This document shows, one piece after another, positions 35,771 to 45,611 of a DNA stretch of 64,000 nt. Under the pieces are notes generated by a model that worked only from the letters and a program-made list of their open reading frames with translations, was not told the origin of the DNA and made no database searches. Every line of letters starts with the position of its first letter. Positions within the stretch are counted from its first letter, which is position 1. Location: positions 1 to 64,000 of the forward strand of contig NZ_JBNGOP010000005.1 of the NCBI RefSeq assembly GCF_050589625.1, written 5' to 3'. Position numbers and translations under genes: made by a program. The stretch is from Pelagihabitans sp947500445. GTDB taxonomy: Bacteria; Bacteroidota; Bacteroidia; Flavobacteriales; Flavobacteriaceae.

Positions 35771-37786
35771 TTATGGAAAAGAGTAAGCGCCCTTTTCCCT
35801 AGTACTGTGGAAAGGCACTTTCTTTGCTTGGCAGGTCCCTTTCCATAGGGCAATAGCGTTGGTGTAGTTGCTGCCGTCCGCAATAATCACCTTGGGCGAC
35901 AAGCTGTCGATGAGTCGCTCCAAATTCAATTTGGGCGATTGGGTAAGGATTACATAATCGATTTCTTTTTGAAAAGGGAGATATACCCCCAAACTGTCGA
36001 TAACAAGAATGCTTTTTCCCTGCCACATGAGGGTTTCTTTCAAAGGCCTGTTTTGAATTGTCGGGATGTTTTCGCCCAGGGCATATGCTTCCGTAATACG
36101 TTCCGTATTGTTTCCCTCGGGGGACAGTTGATAGAGCCGTTGCCCTTCACGATGCAGGAGAACCGTTTTTCTGGGCACATGTCCCAAAAGCAACTGTTCC
36201 TTTTTTCGATGCTTCAAAACGGGATATACCGTAGCCAGTTGCAATAAGAGCAGCGTCGTTAAAATCAACGCCATGCGTTTGAAAAAACGCACTGGGAAAT
36301 AGCCAAATACCAAATGCAACAGCACATAAGAGAGTACCAACTGCACACTATTGAAAGAAATGTTCGTAAAAAGAAAGCTTTCTTGCGCTGCTACCCAGGT
36401 GACCGTGCCGTTCATCATGGCAATCATTTGATTGTAAATAGATGCCAAAAATGACGGTAAAAAATCAAGTAACGAAAGGAACATCACCACTAGGCCCATA
36501 CCGAGAACAATACCCAAAAAGGGAACGATCAACAGGTTCGATATAAAAAACAATCCGGGAAATTGATGAAAGTAGAAAAGGCTGATCGGAAGCACGCCCA
36601 GTTGTGCCACGATGCTTACCGATAAGAGTTGCCAAATTTTCATCAGTATCGGGTTCTTGGGAGCCCACCACCGCATCAGTTTTGGGTACAGCCAAACGAT
36701 GGCTCCCACGGCGGCATAGCTCATTTGAAAGCCGGCTTGAAAAAGAAGGTTTGCATCTATTACCAAAAGAATAAAGAGCATGCTCAGGGCCAAAATATTG
36801 AAAGCATTGCTCGGTCTGTTCAAAAAGAGGGCATACGCCATAAAGCTGAACATGGTTACCGCCCGTACCACCGACGCGGACAGGCCCGCTAAAAACGCAA
36901 ATCCCCATAACAATACAATAGCGAGAACAAGCTGTAGCTTGTCGCCATGCGGTAAGCGACGCAGGGGACGTAATAGCGATTGGATCAGCAGTAAAAGAAT
37001 ACCCACGTGTAGGCCCGATACCGCTAAAATGTGTACGGCACCCGCCTTTTTATAACTGTCATAAGTGTTTTCGGAAATCGTGTTTCGTTGGCCCAGTAAA
37101 AGGGCTTTTGCGATGCTGAGCTCGTCGGGACCGAAAGCGGCACGTTCCAAACTTTCGGCCAGTTTGTCCCGCACTGCGTTTGCCCTTCCCAAAAGGGTAC
37201 GGTGCTGCGGCGGATGCCATACAAACGCTCCCGCTTTAGGGCGTAATTGATGCAGTATCCCTTTTCGGGCCATATAATTACGGTAGTCAAAGGTGTGGGG
37301 ATTTAAAGCCGGGGGTATCGGGTCGGTCTTTGCCGCTACAAGAACCCTATCGTCGACCATTAAGGGTTTTGTAAAGGAATTTGGGGGAAACTTCAATAGT
37401 ATCGGTCCGGTGCGGGCGGTTCCGTCCACCTTGATTACCTCGGCGATGTATTGTTCGGAAAATGCCGATGGTTTTTGTGCTTCCGTAATACGAAGCTCCC
37501 ATACGGTCGCGCTTTCCCGTTCATGATTGGCATAATGGTCCGCCCAATTTTTCGGCTGGCCCATACTGTACGCCAATATTCCCAGGCAAAAAGTGGTAAG
37601 CGCCGTACCCATATAAAACCATATGGGATTTGCCTTTTTCAATACAAAAAAGAACAGCAGCAACGCTATCGATAGTACCGTTGCACCTATGGAGAAAAGG
37701 AGTCCGAGATCGAAAAAACTGGCGGTCAGTATACCACAGACCAAAAAGAGCGTTAAGCGAATGGGAACAAAGCGGAACAATCCCAT
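35771..37786 (-). CDS. ComEC/Rec2-family DNA uptake channel
   Basis: 671 aa polytopic membrane protein. N-terminal DUF4131-like segment (residues 25-160), then the competence domain with VHILAVSGLHVGILLLLI and about eight helices. The C-terminal end (PKLNLERLIDSLSPKVIIADGS) recalls the end of a metallo-beta-lactamase-like domain, but the histidine-rich metal motif is absent, as in many Bacteroidota homologues. Should pass single-stranded DNA across the inner membrane. One base separates it from the NlpC/P60 gene upstream. Confidence 0.9.
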   Translation of the reverse strand: MGLFRFVPIRLTLFLVCGILTASFFDLGLLFSIGATVLSIALLLFFFVLKKANPIWFYMGTALTTFCLGILAYSMGQPKNWADHYANHERESATVWELRITEAQKPSAFSEQYIAEVIKVDGTARTGPILLKFPPNSFTKPLMVDDRVLVAAKTDPIPPALNPHTFDYRNYMARKGILHQLRPKAGAFVWHPPQHRTLLGRANAVRDKLAESLERAAFGPDELSIAKALLLGQRNTISENTYDSYKKAGAVHILAVSGLHVGILLLLIQSLLRPLRRLPHGDKLQLVLAIVLLWGFAFLAGLSASVVRAVTMFSFMAYALFLNRPSNAFNILALSMLFILLVIDANLLFQAGFQMSYAAVGAIVWLYPKLMRWWAPKNPILMKIWQLLSVSIVAQLGVLPISLFYFHQFPGLFFISNLLIVPFLGIVLGMGLVVMFLSLLDFLPSFLASIYNQMIAMMNGTVTWVAAQESFLFTNISFNSVQLVLSYVLLHLVFGYFPVRFFKRMALILTTLLLLQLATVYPVLKHRKKEQLLLGHVPRKTVLLHREGQRLYQLSPEGNNTERITEAYALGENIPTIQNRPLKETLMWQGKSILVIDSLGVYLPFQKEIDYVILTQSPKLNLERLIDSLSPKVIIADGSNYTNAIALWKGTCQAKKVPFHSTREKGAYSFP

Positions 37787-37787
37787 G

Positions 37788-38339
37788 CTACAGGATGCGG
37801 TTGGCCCTTACAAAAGCGTTGTTCCAAAAACCTTCCCGTAACGAAGATACAATGACCCCTCTGGAGGAAGAGGCATGAATAAACTTGATTTCGGATCCAA
37901 CGGCCACCACCATGCCCACATGGTTGATCCGCTTAGCGCTTTTGCGGGTTCGAAAAAAAAGCAGATCTCCTTTTTCAACATTCCTCAGTTTTATCCGCTT
38001 TCCCTCTTCCGCCATGTGATAAGAGGTTCTGGGCAAGGAAACGTCGTGTTCACCAAAGGATACATAGAGCAATCCGGAGCAGTCCATCCCTTTTTTGGTA
38101 GTACCGCCAAACTTATATCGCGTGCCCGAGAACTTGAGCGCGGTATCGATAATTTCGTCGGCCTTGGATCGGGATGCCGTACCCCTGGCCCGATCATCAT
38201 CGGATTTTTCGGTTACTACGGTCTTCTCTTTGGAAGCGGGAACCGAAACTTTACGGGTTTTGCTGTAGGTCGTTTTCTTTTTTACCGCACCGCAACCGGT
38301 TATAAGAATCGAAAGCACAAGAATACAGATATGACGCAT
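37788..38339 (-). CDS. C40 (NlpC/P60) cell-wall peptidase lipoprotein
   Basis: 183 aa. Lipoprotein signal ICILVLSILITGC. A short Lys/Ser-rich linker leads to the NlpC/P60 domain (residues about 65-183) with catalytic Cys in GMDCSGLLYVSF, His in NHVGMVVAV and a following His/Asn position in FIHASSSRGV. Cuts D-gamma-Glu-diaminopimelate bonds. First gene of a two-gene run with comEC, so local wall opening for DNA uptake is possible (inference). Confidence 0.92.
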   Translation of the reverse strand: MRHICILVLSILITGCGAVKKKTTYSKTRKVSVPASKEKTVVTEKSDDDRARGTASRSKADEIIDTALKFSGTRYKFGGTTKKGMDCSGLLYVSFGEHDVSLPRTSYHMAEEGKRIKLRNVEKGDLLFFRTRKSAKRINHVGMVVAVGSEIKFIHASSSRGVIVSSLREGFWNNAFVRANRIL

Positions 38340-38439
38340 ACTACACTGGGAATTGAATTTTCGCTCCTACCCAAAATTAGAGAATTAATTTGAAACGAAT
38401 AAAACCCTTAGTGTGGTGCTCATATGCCGATCAGTGGAT

Positions 38440-40278
38440 TTAACTGCTTTGGGTGGCCGAAATATAAGCGTTCACCATATCCTCTAACACGTCCAATGGG
38501 AGTGCCCCGTTTTTGAGAATAACCTCATGAAATTCACGGATATCGAATTTAGCTCCAAGCTTGTCCTTTGCCATTTTTCGAAGCGCTAAAATTTTGTTCA
38601 TACCCACTTTATAAGCCGTCGCTTGGGACGGCATAACAATATGGCGCTCGACCATCTTAACGGCGTCGCTTTTTGCGTTCGGGGTGTTGTCGGTGTAATA
38701 GGCAATGCCCTCTTCCCTGGTCCATTTTTTGGAATGTATGCCCGTGTCGACCACCAAGCGGCACGCACGCCAAAGTTCCATGGCCAGTCTGCCAAAATCG
38801 GAGTAGGGGTCACTGTACAGTCCCATTTCTTTTGGAATAAATTCAGTGTACAGTCCCCAACCTTCAACATAGGCCGTATATCCGCCTATTTTTCTGAACA
38901 TCGGAATATTCTCCAATTCTTGGGACATTGCCCTTTCCATGTGATGGCCCGGGATGCCCTCATGATAAGCTAGGGCTTCCATTTGGTATTTGGGCATGGC
39001 CTTTATATCGTACATATTGGCGTAATAGGTGCCGGGTCTGGAACCATCCAGTGCCGGGGCTTGGTAAAACGCCTTGCCCGCTGATTTTTCCCGGAAACCT
39101 TCTACCGCTTTTACGATCAGGTCCGCCTTTGGTTTCCTTAAAAAAAGTTCGTCCAGTCGGGCTTTCATCGTATCGATCAATGCCGTGGCGGTTTGCATGT
39201 ATTCGGCGCGACCTTCCTTGGTGTCCGGATAATAGAATTGTTCGTCCTCTTTCATGAAAACGAAAAACTCTTGAAGCGAGCCTTCAAAACCGACACCATC
39301 TTTGATCGCGTTCATTTCTTCATGAATTCGTTTTACCTCCGAAAGTCCCAAGGCGTGAATGTCATCGGAAGTCATATCGGTAGTGGTGGTGCGGGCAAGG
39401 GCATTGTTATAGTAGGCAGCCCCATTTGGAAACTTCCAAGCGCCATGGTCCGTAGTGGCCCTTGTCGATTGCGCTTCCAAAAAACGGATCAACTTTTCGT
39501 ATGCAGGTTTTACCGAAGTGGTCAACGCTGCTTTTGCCGCGGCCAATAGTGATTTGGTATCCCCCTCGTTGGTATCGATCTTTTTGAGTTTGGTTTGAAA
39601 ATCTTCCAGTAGGGTACTGTATTCCGTGTCGTTTTCAAAAGGGACTCCCTTCAGGATGTTTTTACAGGATTCGATAACTCTTGGGAAAACGAACTTCGGA
39701 GGAACGATACCTGCTGCTTCACGTTCTTTAAGCCCCTCGATAATTTGTTCGAACAAAAGGGGAACGCCCTCTAGTCTTGAAACATAGGCCTCTGCGTCTT
39801 TTTTGTCCGTTATTTGGTGCATATTGATTAAAAAAGAGGGCACTTGGGAGTGTATGCCGAACATTTGATTCACGGGATAGTCATACAAACGATATTGGTA
39901 ATCGGCAATTTCATTTTCCTGCTGTTGCACCGCAAGGGTATAGCTCAGTAAAGTAGCTTCATCCAATGCCTGCACGTCTACGGAGTCTTTTAGAAAGGCC
40001 AATCGGGATTTTGACCTCTTGAATGCCTTTTCTTCAGTTTCTTTGGACATGTCGTCCCATTTGTCGTAATCCGTTTTGTCGCCCAAATAGGTTTGGGTCA
40101 TGGGCGATAGCGCGACTTCGTTATCCCATTCCTTTTGGAACCAATCGTTTAGGGCTTTTGAGCCGTTGGCAATCGCTTCCGGCGCTATTTTTTCTTCGGT
40201 TTTTTCAGTTGCTTGCTTGCAGTTTGCAAGAAATATCAAAAGACTTATTGTAAACGTAGTTTGCAGTAATTTTTTCAT
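38440..40278 (-). CDS. DUF885 metallopeptidase-like lipoprotein
   Basis: 612 aa from the ATG at 40278, the start of the lipoprotein signal ending FLANC. DUF885 features: ALAYHEGIPGHHMERAM (metal-binding HEGIPGHH) and GWGLYTEFIPKEMG, with YTDNTPNAKSDAV later. Long, mostly helical, related to M32/M3-like peptidases. Probably a periplasmic or surface peptidase; the substrate is unknown. Lies between the NlpC/P60 gene and lpxB. Confidence 0.9.
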   Translation of the reverse strand: MKKLLQTTFTISLLIFLANCKQATEKTEEKIAPEAIANGSKALNDWFQKEWDNEVALSPMTQTYLGDKTDYDKWDDMSKETEEKAFKRSKSRLAFLKDSVDVQALDEATLLSYTLAVQQQENEIADYQYRLYDYPVNQMFGIHSQVPSFLINMHQITDKKDAEAYVSRLEGVPLLFEQIIEGLKEREAAGIVPPKFVFPRVIESCKNILKGVPFENDTEYSTLLEDFQTKLKKIDTNEGDTKSLLAAAKAALTTSVKPAYEKLIRFLEAQSTRATTDHGAWKFPNGAAYYNNALARTTTTDMTSDDIHALGLSEVKRIHEEMNAIKDGVGFEGSLQEFFVFMKEDEQFYYPDTKEGRAEYMQTATALIDTMKARLDELFLRKPKADLIVKAVEGFREKSAGKAFYQAPALDGSRPGTYYANMYDIKAMPKYQMEALAYHEGIPGHHMERAMSQELENIPMFRKIGGYTAYVEGWGLYTEFIPKEMGLYSDPYSDFGRLAMELWRACRLVVDTGIHSKKWTREEGIAYYTDNTPNAKSDAVKMVERHIVMPSQATAYKVGMNKILALRKMAKDKLGAKFDIREFHEVILKNGALPLDVLEDMVNAYISATQSS

Positions 40279-40344
40279 AGCATAGCTGTGTTTCGGTGTG
40301 GCAATCAATTTATTGGCCCATCTAAGGTATGAATAAGACCTGAA

Positions 40345-41457
40345 TTAAGTATTCGTTACTATCAATTCCGCAACCTTATCACTGGCGCCCTTTCCGCCAA
40401 GCTTTTCGGATAATTCGTCATATGCCCTTAACATGGCGTCGCGAGCGGGGCCCTCCGTTATTTTTTTCAATTCGGATACCAGTGCGGTCGTATGCAGTTC
40501 TTCTTGGATGAGTTCCTTGACCACTTCTTTGTCCATAATAAGATTGACCAACGAAATGTACTTCAAGGTGATAATGCGTTTCGCAATTTGGTACGACACC
40601 CAATTTGCCTTGTAGCATACCACTTGCGGAACGTTGAAAAGGGCCGTTTCCAAGGTGGCGGTACCACTGGTGACCAATGCCGCATGGGCCATGCCCAAAA
40701 GGTCATAGGTTTTGTTCAGTACGAACTTCACGTTTGGGGTATTCAGGTAAGGAGCGTAAAAATCCCCGTCAAGACTTGGCGCTCCGGCGATAACGAACTC
40801 GTATTCGGGAAAATGACCGGCCACGGAAAGCATCGTTCGAAGCATTTTTTCCACCTCCTGTTTGCGACTGCCCGGTAGCAGGGCTATAATGGGTTTGTCC
40901 GCACTTAACCGATGTTCTTTTCGAAATAGGGGCTCCGATACCTCAGGTTTCTGCGCTAGGGCATCGATCAAGGGGTGGCCCACAAAATGGACGGGATATC
41001 CGTGCTTATCTTCATAGAACGCTTTTTCAAAAGGCAAAATGACATACATCCGGTCGATATCGCGCTTTATTTTTTCAATACGTTTTTCGCGCGATGCCCA
41101 TAGCTGTGGGGAAATGTAGTATTGTGTGCCAAAACCTGCTTTTCGCGCCCATTTGGCGATGCGAAGATTAAAGCCGGAATAATCGACAAAAATGATGGTA
41201 TCGGGTCGAAATTGGGCGATATCCGCTTTGCAAAAAGCAATGTTCTTGAATATTTTCCACAGGTTCAGCACTACCTCGATAAACCCCATAAAGGCCATTT
41301 CTTTATAGTGCTTGACCAATGTTCCACCGGCCTCGCGCATGAGATCACCACCCCAGCAGCGAATATGGGCATCGGGGTCTTTGCGTTTTAAGGCGCGAAT
41401 GAGGTTCGATCCATGAAGGTCCCCGGAAGCCTCACCGGCAATAATATAATACTTCAT
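40345..41457 (-). CDS. lpxB: Lipid-A-disaccharide synthase
   Basis: 370 aa GT19 enzyme that joins UDP-2,3-diacylglucosamine and lipid X to give the lipid A disaccharide at the inner face of the membrane. Landmarks: YYIIAGEASGDLHGSNL (family start), FVDYSGFNLRIAKWA, VGHPLID, ALLPGSRKQEVE and VTSGTATLETAL. Normal length. Downstream of surE and a small membrane gene on the same strand. Confidence 0.96.
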   Translation of the reverse strand: MKYYIIAGEASGDLHGSNLIRALKRKDPDAHIRCWGGDLMREAGGTLVKHYKEMAFMGFIEVVLNLWKIFKNIAFCKADIAQFRPDTIIFVDYSGFNLRIAKWARKAGFGTQYYISPQLWASREKRIEKIKRDIDRMYVILPFEKAFYEDKHGYPVHFVGHPLIDALAQKPEVSEPLFRKEHRLSADKPIIALLPGSRKQEVEKMLRTMLSVAGHFPEYEFVIAGAPSLDGDFYAPYLNTPNVKFVLNKTYDLLGMAHAALVTSGTATLETALFNVPQVVCYKANWVSYQIAKRIITLKYISLVNLIMDKEVVKELIQEELHTTALVSELKKITEGPARDAMLRAYDELSEKLGGKGASDKVAELIVTNT

Positions 41458-41578
41458 TTAAAAACTAAGCTGCCCGCTGTTAGGTTCGGGCAAATTTTCT
41501 TGAATTCGCAAATCCTTTGTTGCACCGTAGCGTAAAGGAATCCGTCCGTTCGGTCATAAAAGAATCTTGTTCGAACCC

Positions 41579-41863
41579 TTATAGCAGTTTATAGCCAAGG
41601 ATGACCAAGGCGGTGAGCAGCGTGGCGATCAAGACCCCTTTTGCCCGTTGGTCCCTTTTGATACGTAAAAAAGCGAAAAAGGCGACCAGGTTTAAAATGG
41701 CGCCCAGTGCCAGCAAACTGCCCAAATGGTCCTGTTCGATCGCCGCAGCGAAGGTTTCGGCAATTCCGAGTTCCGAAAAAAGGGCGATATACAATAGGGT
41801 GCCGATGGTATTGGCGATAAGCCCGACAAGAATACCGATTACGATTTCTTTTTTATGATTCAT
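41579..41863 (-). CDS. Small membrane protein (94 aa)
   Basis: Three hydrophobic stretches (IVIGILVGLIANTIGTLLYIALF, LGSLLALGAILNLVAFFAF, GVLIATLLTALVILGYKLL region) with a basic loop KRDQRAK. The start overlaps the surE 3' end by 11 bp. Usually found between surE and lpxB in Flavobacteria; function unknown. Confidence 0.75.
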   Translation of the reverse strand: MNHKKEIVIGILVGLIANTIGTLLYIALFSELGIAETFAAAIEQDHLGSLLALGAILNLVAFFAFLRIKRDQRAKGVLIATLLTALVILGYKLL

Positions 41864-42635
41864 TTAAATTCCAAGTATTTATTTGTTGTATGCAATGGTG
41901 TGCGGTCAGATCGAATTGCGTCGGTACCACGGAAACATAACCGTTGGCCAAGGCCCACTCGTCGGTGTCCTCACCTTTGTCCAATAGTTCAAATTCCCCG
42001 GTCAGCCAATAATAATCCTTTCCCATAGGATTGGTTCGCTTATCGAACTTCTCCTTCCAATTGGCCTTTGCCTGTCGGCATACTTTTATGCCCTTTATCC
42101 CCACATCGGTATTTTTGGGAATATTTACGTTCAGTACCGTGCCCATTGGTATTTGATGATGCAGGGCCTGTTTGACGATTTGCTGGATATAGGGTTTTGC
42201 ATGTTCAAAGTCGGCTTTCCAAGAGTAATCGCAAAGCGAAAACCCTATGGCCGGTACGCCTTCTATCCCTGCCTCTATCGCCGCGCTCATGGTACCGGAG
42301 TAAATAACGTTTATGGAAGCATTGGAGCCGTGATTGATGCCGCTGACACAGATATCCGGTTTGCGTTTTAAAAGCTCTTGAAGCCCTAATTTTACGCAAT
42401 CCGCAGGTGTTCCGCTACAGCTATATTCTTGCTTGGCGCCATCTTCCGGGGCGATGTTCAAAGAAGTGGAATATAAGGTGCTGTCGAGGGTAATGGCATG
42501 CCCCATGCCGGATTGCGGACTGTCCGGTGCAACTACGACAACCTCTCCCAATTCGCTCATAAAACGGATAAGAGATCGTAGCCCGGGAGCCGTAATTCCA
42601 TCGTCATTGGTCACCAATATTAAAGGTTTTGCCAT
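41853..42635 (-). CDS. surE: 5'/3'-nucleotidase SurE
   Basis: 260 aa from the ATG at 42635 (MAKPLILVTNDDG). Metal-dependent nucleoside monophosphatase. The DD metal site in LVTNDDGITAPGL, then VVVAPDSPQSGMGHAIT, YSCSGTPADCVKLGL and CVSGINHGSN are all conserved. A start seven residues upstream would be weak. Precedes the small membrane gene and lpxB. Confidence 0.95.
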   Translation of the reverse strand: MAKPLILVTNDDGITAPGLRSLIRFMSELGEVVVVAPDSPQSGMGHAITLDSTLYSTSLNIAPEDGAKQEYSCSGTPADCVKLGLQELLKRKPDICVSGINHGSNASINVIYSGTMSAAIEAGIEGVPAIGFSLCDYSWKADFEHAKPYIQQIVKQALHHQIPMGTVLNVNIPKNTDVGIKGIKVCRQAKANWKEKFDKRTNPMGKDYYWLTGEFELLDKGEDTDEWALANGYVSVVPTQFDLTAHHCIQQINTWNLNES

Positions 42636-42815
42636 TTCACATAATTTACTGGACAAAAATACGTTTTTAAAAAGGATAAGACCTATGAGCCGTTTAACAA
42701 AAAATTAATCCTTGTTGCAATCCATGGCATGGTTTTTTCAGTATCTTAGGGAATTACAAGGATTTTACCACCGCAGCAATTGCCTCTTTTAAATTGTCTG
42801 CCCAAAAACTGATAA

Positions 42816-44948
42816 ATGAAAAGGAACCTAGCCTACGCTTTATTTATAACGCTCATCGCGGTAGCCTCGTGCAGCTTTACAAATCAAACCGCTGAAAATT
42901 TCGAAAACGACGATAAGGACAAATTGCTCCTCGATCTGATCACCTATGTATTGGAGAAAGGACATTATGAGCCCAAAGATATCGACGATGACTTTTCGGT
43001 AAGCGTTTTTGAGGATTTCATAGAGATATTGGACCCGACCAAGCGTTATTTTCTGGAGGAGGACATCAAGGAATTTGAGCAATACAAATTTCAAATAGAC
43101 GACCAGATAAAGAATACCGAAATCGCTTTTTTTAATGTAGTCCACGAAAGGTTGATGGAGCGTATGCAACAGGCGAAGGAGATATACAAAGAGGTTTTGG
43201 AAGTTCCCTTTGACTACGGGCGCAAGGAGAAAATCGACATCGATTATGAAAAAATGCCCTTTGCCGATTCCAGAAAAGACTTGAAAGAACGTTGGAGAAA
43301 ACAATTGAAGTACGCTACATTAGGTACATATGATTCGAAGATAAAGCGCATTGAAACCCCTGAAGAGACCGATGAGGAGCCGATGACCAAAGAACGGGCG
43401 GAAATCGATTCCCGCGAATCGACCCGTAAAACCTTGGATGAGTTTTTCGACTTTGTGGACGATACCGAACGTAAAGACTGGTTCGTACAATACATCAATA
43501 CCATTGTGGACGAGTTTGATCCGCACACCTACTATTTTGCCCCTGATGATAAGGAAAAGTTCGATATGAGCATGTCCGGAAAATTCGAGGGTATCGGGGC
43601 GCGATTGCAAAAAAAACCCGAAGGCGCTAAAATCGTGGAAATCATTTCCGGTGGTCCCGTATGGCGCAACCAGCAGTTGGAGGTAGGGGACGAAATTATT
43701 AAAGTAGGGCAGGATGGCGAAGAGCCTATCAATATCGTCGGAATGCGGTTGGACGATGCTATAAAACTTATAAAAGGGCCCCAAGGAACCATTGTGGACC
43801 TTACCGTTAGAAAAGTGGACGGATCATTGGATGTCATCTCCATCACTAGGGATGTGGTAGAATTGGAAGAGTCGTTTGCCAAATCGACCAAAATACAAAA
43901 AGACGATATTCGTTACGGACTTATCCATCTTCCCAAATTTTATGTGGACTTTGATGATTACAGCGAGCGAAATGCAGCTACCGATGTGGCCAAGGAAGTA
44001 GAGCGACTTAAAACGGAGGGTGTTGAAGGTCTCGTTTTGGATCTGCGCGATAACGGAGGAGGATCATTAAAAACGGTCGTTGAAATGGCAGGACTTTTTA
44101 TTAAAGATGGTCCGGTGGTACAAGTACAGTCGTCCGGTAAAAAGAAAGAAGTTTATGAGGACAAGGACGAACGCATTCAGTGGGACGGTCCGTTGGTGAT
44201 ATTGGTCAACGAACTTTCGGCTTCGGCTTCCGAGATACTTGCCGCCGCCATGCAAGACTATAAAAGGGCCGTGGTTATCGGTAGCGAGCAGACCTTTGGT
44301 AAGGGAACCGTACAGAACGTTATTCCATTGGACAACATTGTAAGGAGCAACGACCATGGGAAATTAGGTGCCATAAAGCTGACCACACAGAAGTTTTATC
44401 GAATTAACGGAGGATCCACACAACTCGAAGGAGTAAAAAGTGATGTGGTGGTCCCGGACCGTTATTCCTATATCGATTTGGGAGAACGCGACCAGTCCAA
44501 CCCGTTAAAGTGGGATAAGATCACCCCTGCCGATTACAAGCCGTGGGACGGCTATATCGACTATGAGCAGACACTGGCCAGCAGCAATAAAAGGATGGCG
44601 GGAAATGCCCAGATCGCGCTTATAGAGGAGAATGCAAAATGGCTGAAAGCCGAGCAGGAAGAAACCAAAATTTCCCTGAACTATTCCGATTATAAGGTGG
44701 AGGAACAAAAGGATAAAGAAAAGCTCGATTATTTTAAGACACTGTCCGAATACGATAATAAACTATCGTTCAGTTCCCTTAAATATGAAGAAGCCTTGTT
44801 TACAAAAGATTCCGTACTTCGGGAAAAAAGAAACCGTTGGCACCAGAACTTGGCCAAGGATGTATATGTTGAGGAAGCGGTGAACGTATTACAGGATCTG
44901 AAGATCAATAACATCAAAAACGGAAAACTGGCCAGTGTAAAAGGCTGA
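42816..44948 (+). CDS. C-terminal-processing peptidase (tail-specific protease, S41)
   Basis: 710 aa. A lipoprotein-like signal (LITLIAVASCS region) is followed by an N-terminal helical domain, a PDZ domain (about 245-330: FEGIGARLQKKPEGAKIVE, DEIIKVGQDGE), the S41 core and a DUF3340-like C-terminal extension. The catalytic pair is Ser in LSASASEILAAA and Lys in TFGKGTVQ. It trims exported proteins at their C-termini. Single gene with a terminator after it. Confidence 0.93.
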   Translation: MKRNLAYALFITLIAVASCSFTNQTAENFENDDKDKLLLDLITYVLEKGHYEPKDIDDDFSVSVFEDFIEILDPTKRYFLEEDIKEFEQYKFQIDDQIKNTEIAFFNVVHERLMERMQQAKEIYKEVLEVPFDYGRKEKIDIDYEKMPFADSRKDLKERWRKQLKYATLGTYDSKIKRIETPEETDEEPMTKERAEIDSRESTRKTLDEFFDFVDDTERKDWFVQYINTIVDEFDPHTYYFAPDDKEKFDMSMSGKFEGIGARLQKKPEGAKIVEIISGGPVWRNQQLEVGDEIIKVGQDGEEPINIVGMRLDDAIKLIKGPQGTIVDLTVRKVDGSLDVISITRDVVELEESFAKSTKIQKDDIRYGLIHLPKFYVDFDDYSERNAATDVAKEVERLKTEGVEGLVLDLRDNGGGSLKTVVEMAGLFIKDGPVVQVQSSGKKKEVYEDKDERIQWDGPLVILVNELSASASEILAAAMQDYKRAVVIGSEQTFGKGTVQNVIPLDNIVRSNDHGKLGAIKLTTQKFYRINGGSTQLEGVKSDVVVPDRYSYIDLGERDQSNPLKWDKITPADYKPWDGYIDYEQTLASSNKRMAGNAQIALIEENAKWLKAEQEETKISLNYSDYKVEEQKDKEKLDYFKTLSEYDNKLSFSSLKYEEALFTKDSVLREKRNRWHQNLAKDVYVEEAVNVLQDLKINNIKNGKLASVKG

Positions 44949-44967
44949 TTTTTTCTATAACTGAATT

Positions 44968-45002
44968 AAAAATCCCCGGGACGGCATATCTCGGGGATTT
45001 TT
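44968..45002 (+). terminator. Intrinsic terminator of the tail-specific protease gene
   Basis: AAAATCCCCG (44968-44977) pairs with CGGGGATTTT (44992-45001), followed by TTAGTTTTTT. Starts 20 bp after the stop. Confidence 0.85.
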
Positions 45003-45020
45003 AGTTTTTTGGGATCCCTT

Positions 45021-45079
45021 ATACCATTTTTTAATGGTTGATTTCAAGGTAGAAATGGTATTAATGCCATAAATGGTAT
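45021..45079. repeat. Compound ATACCATTT/AAATGGTAT repeat
   Basis: ATACCATTT (45021-45029) faces AAATGGTAT (45053-45061) with TTA on both outer sides; a third copy follows at 45071-45079. The arm around TTTTTAATGG and AGAAATGGTAT is shared with 56538-56570. Lies between convergent genes. Confidence 0.65.
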
Positions 45080-45083
45080 GATT

Positions 45084-45611
45084 TTAACCCTCTGGATGCT
45101 CGCGTTGGAATGCTTTCAGTTTAGGCCGGATGATCCCCTGGCAGTAGGCCTGCTCCGGATTTTTCTCAAAATACTTCTGGTGATATGCTTCGGCCAAATA
45201 GAAATTTTTCAAAGCAGCTATTTCCGTCGTGATGGGCTTTTCGAAGCGCGGTCTTAAGGTTTCGATCAGTGCAACCGCCGATTGCTGTTGTTGGTTGTTG
45301 TGGGTGTAGATTACCGAACGGTACTGGTTGCCTATGGAAACACCTTTGGTATGTGTTGTCGTTGGGTCGTGTACGGTCATAAAGAGGGTCAGCAATCGTT
45401 CGTACGAAATGAGCTCCGGGCAAAACGTCACTTGTACCACTTCGGCATGTCCAGTGCGGCCGGAACATACTTCCCTATAGGTGGGATATCCGGGTACGGA
45501 CCCTCCACTATACCCCGATACAACCTGTTCAACACCTTTTACGATGGTAAAAAGTGCTTCGATACACCAAAAACAACCTCCGCCAAAGGTGGCTTTTTCA
45601 ACTGTTTTCAA
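45084..45611 (-). CDS. msrA: Peptide-methionine (S)-S-oxide reductase MsrA
   Basis: 175 aa. The active-site motif GGGCFWCIEALF (catalytic Cys in GCFWC) is at residues 9-20, with GYSGGSVPGYPTYREVCSGRTGHAEVVQ next. A late Cys in AYCQGII can act as resolving residue. TTG at 45611 is the start: it sits in the msrB 3' end (14-bp overlap) and no ATG precedes the active site. Reduces the S form of methionine sulfoxide, pairing with MsrB for the R form. No signal peptide; cytosolic. Confidence 0.93.
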   Translation of the reverse strand: MKTVEKATFGGGCFWCIEALFTIVKGVEQVVSGYSGGSVPGYPTYREVCSGRTGHAEVVQVTFCPELISYERLLTLFMTVHDPTTTHTKGVSIGNQYRSVIYTHNNQQQQSAVALIETLRPRFEKPITTEIAALKNFYLAEAYHQKYFEKNPEQAYCQGIIRPKLKAFQREHPEG

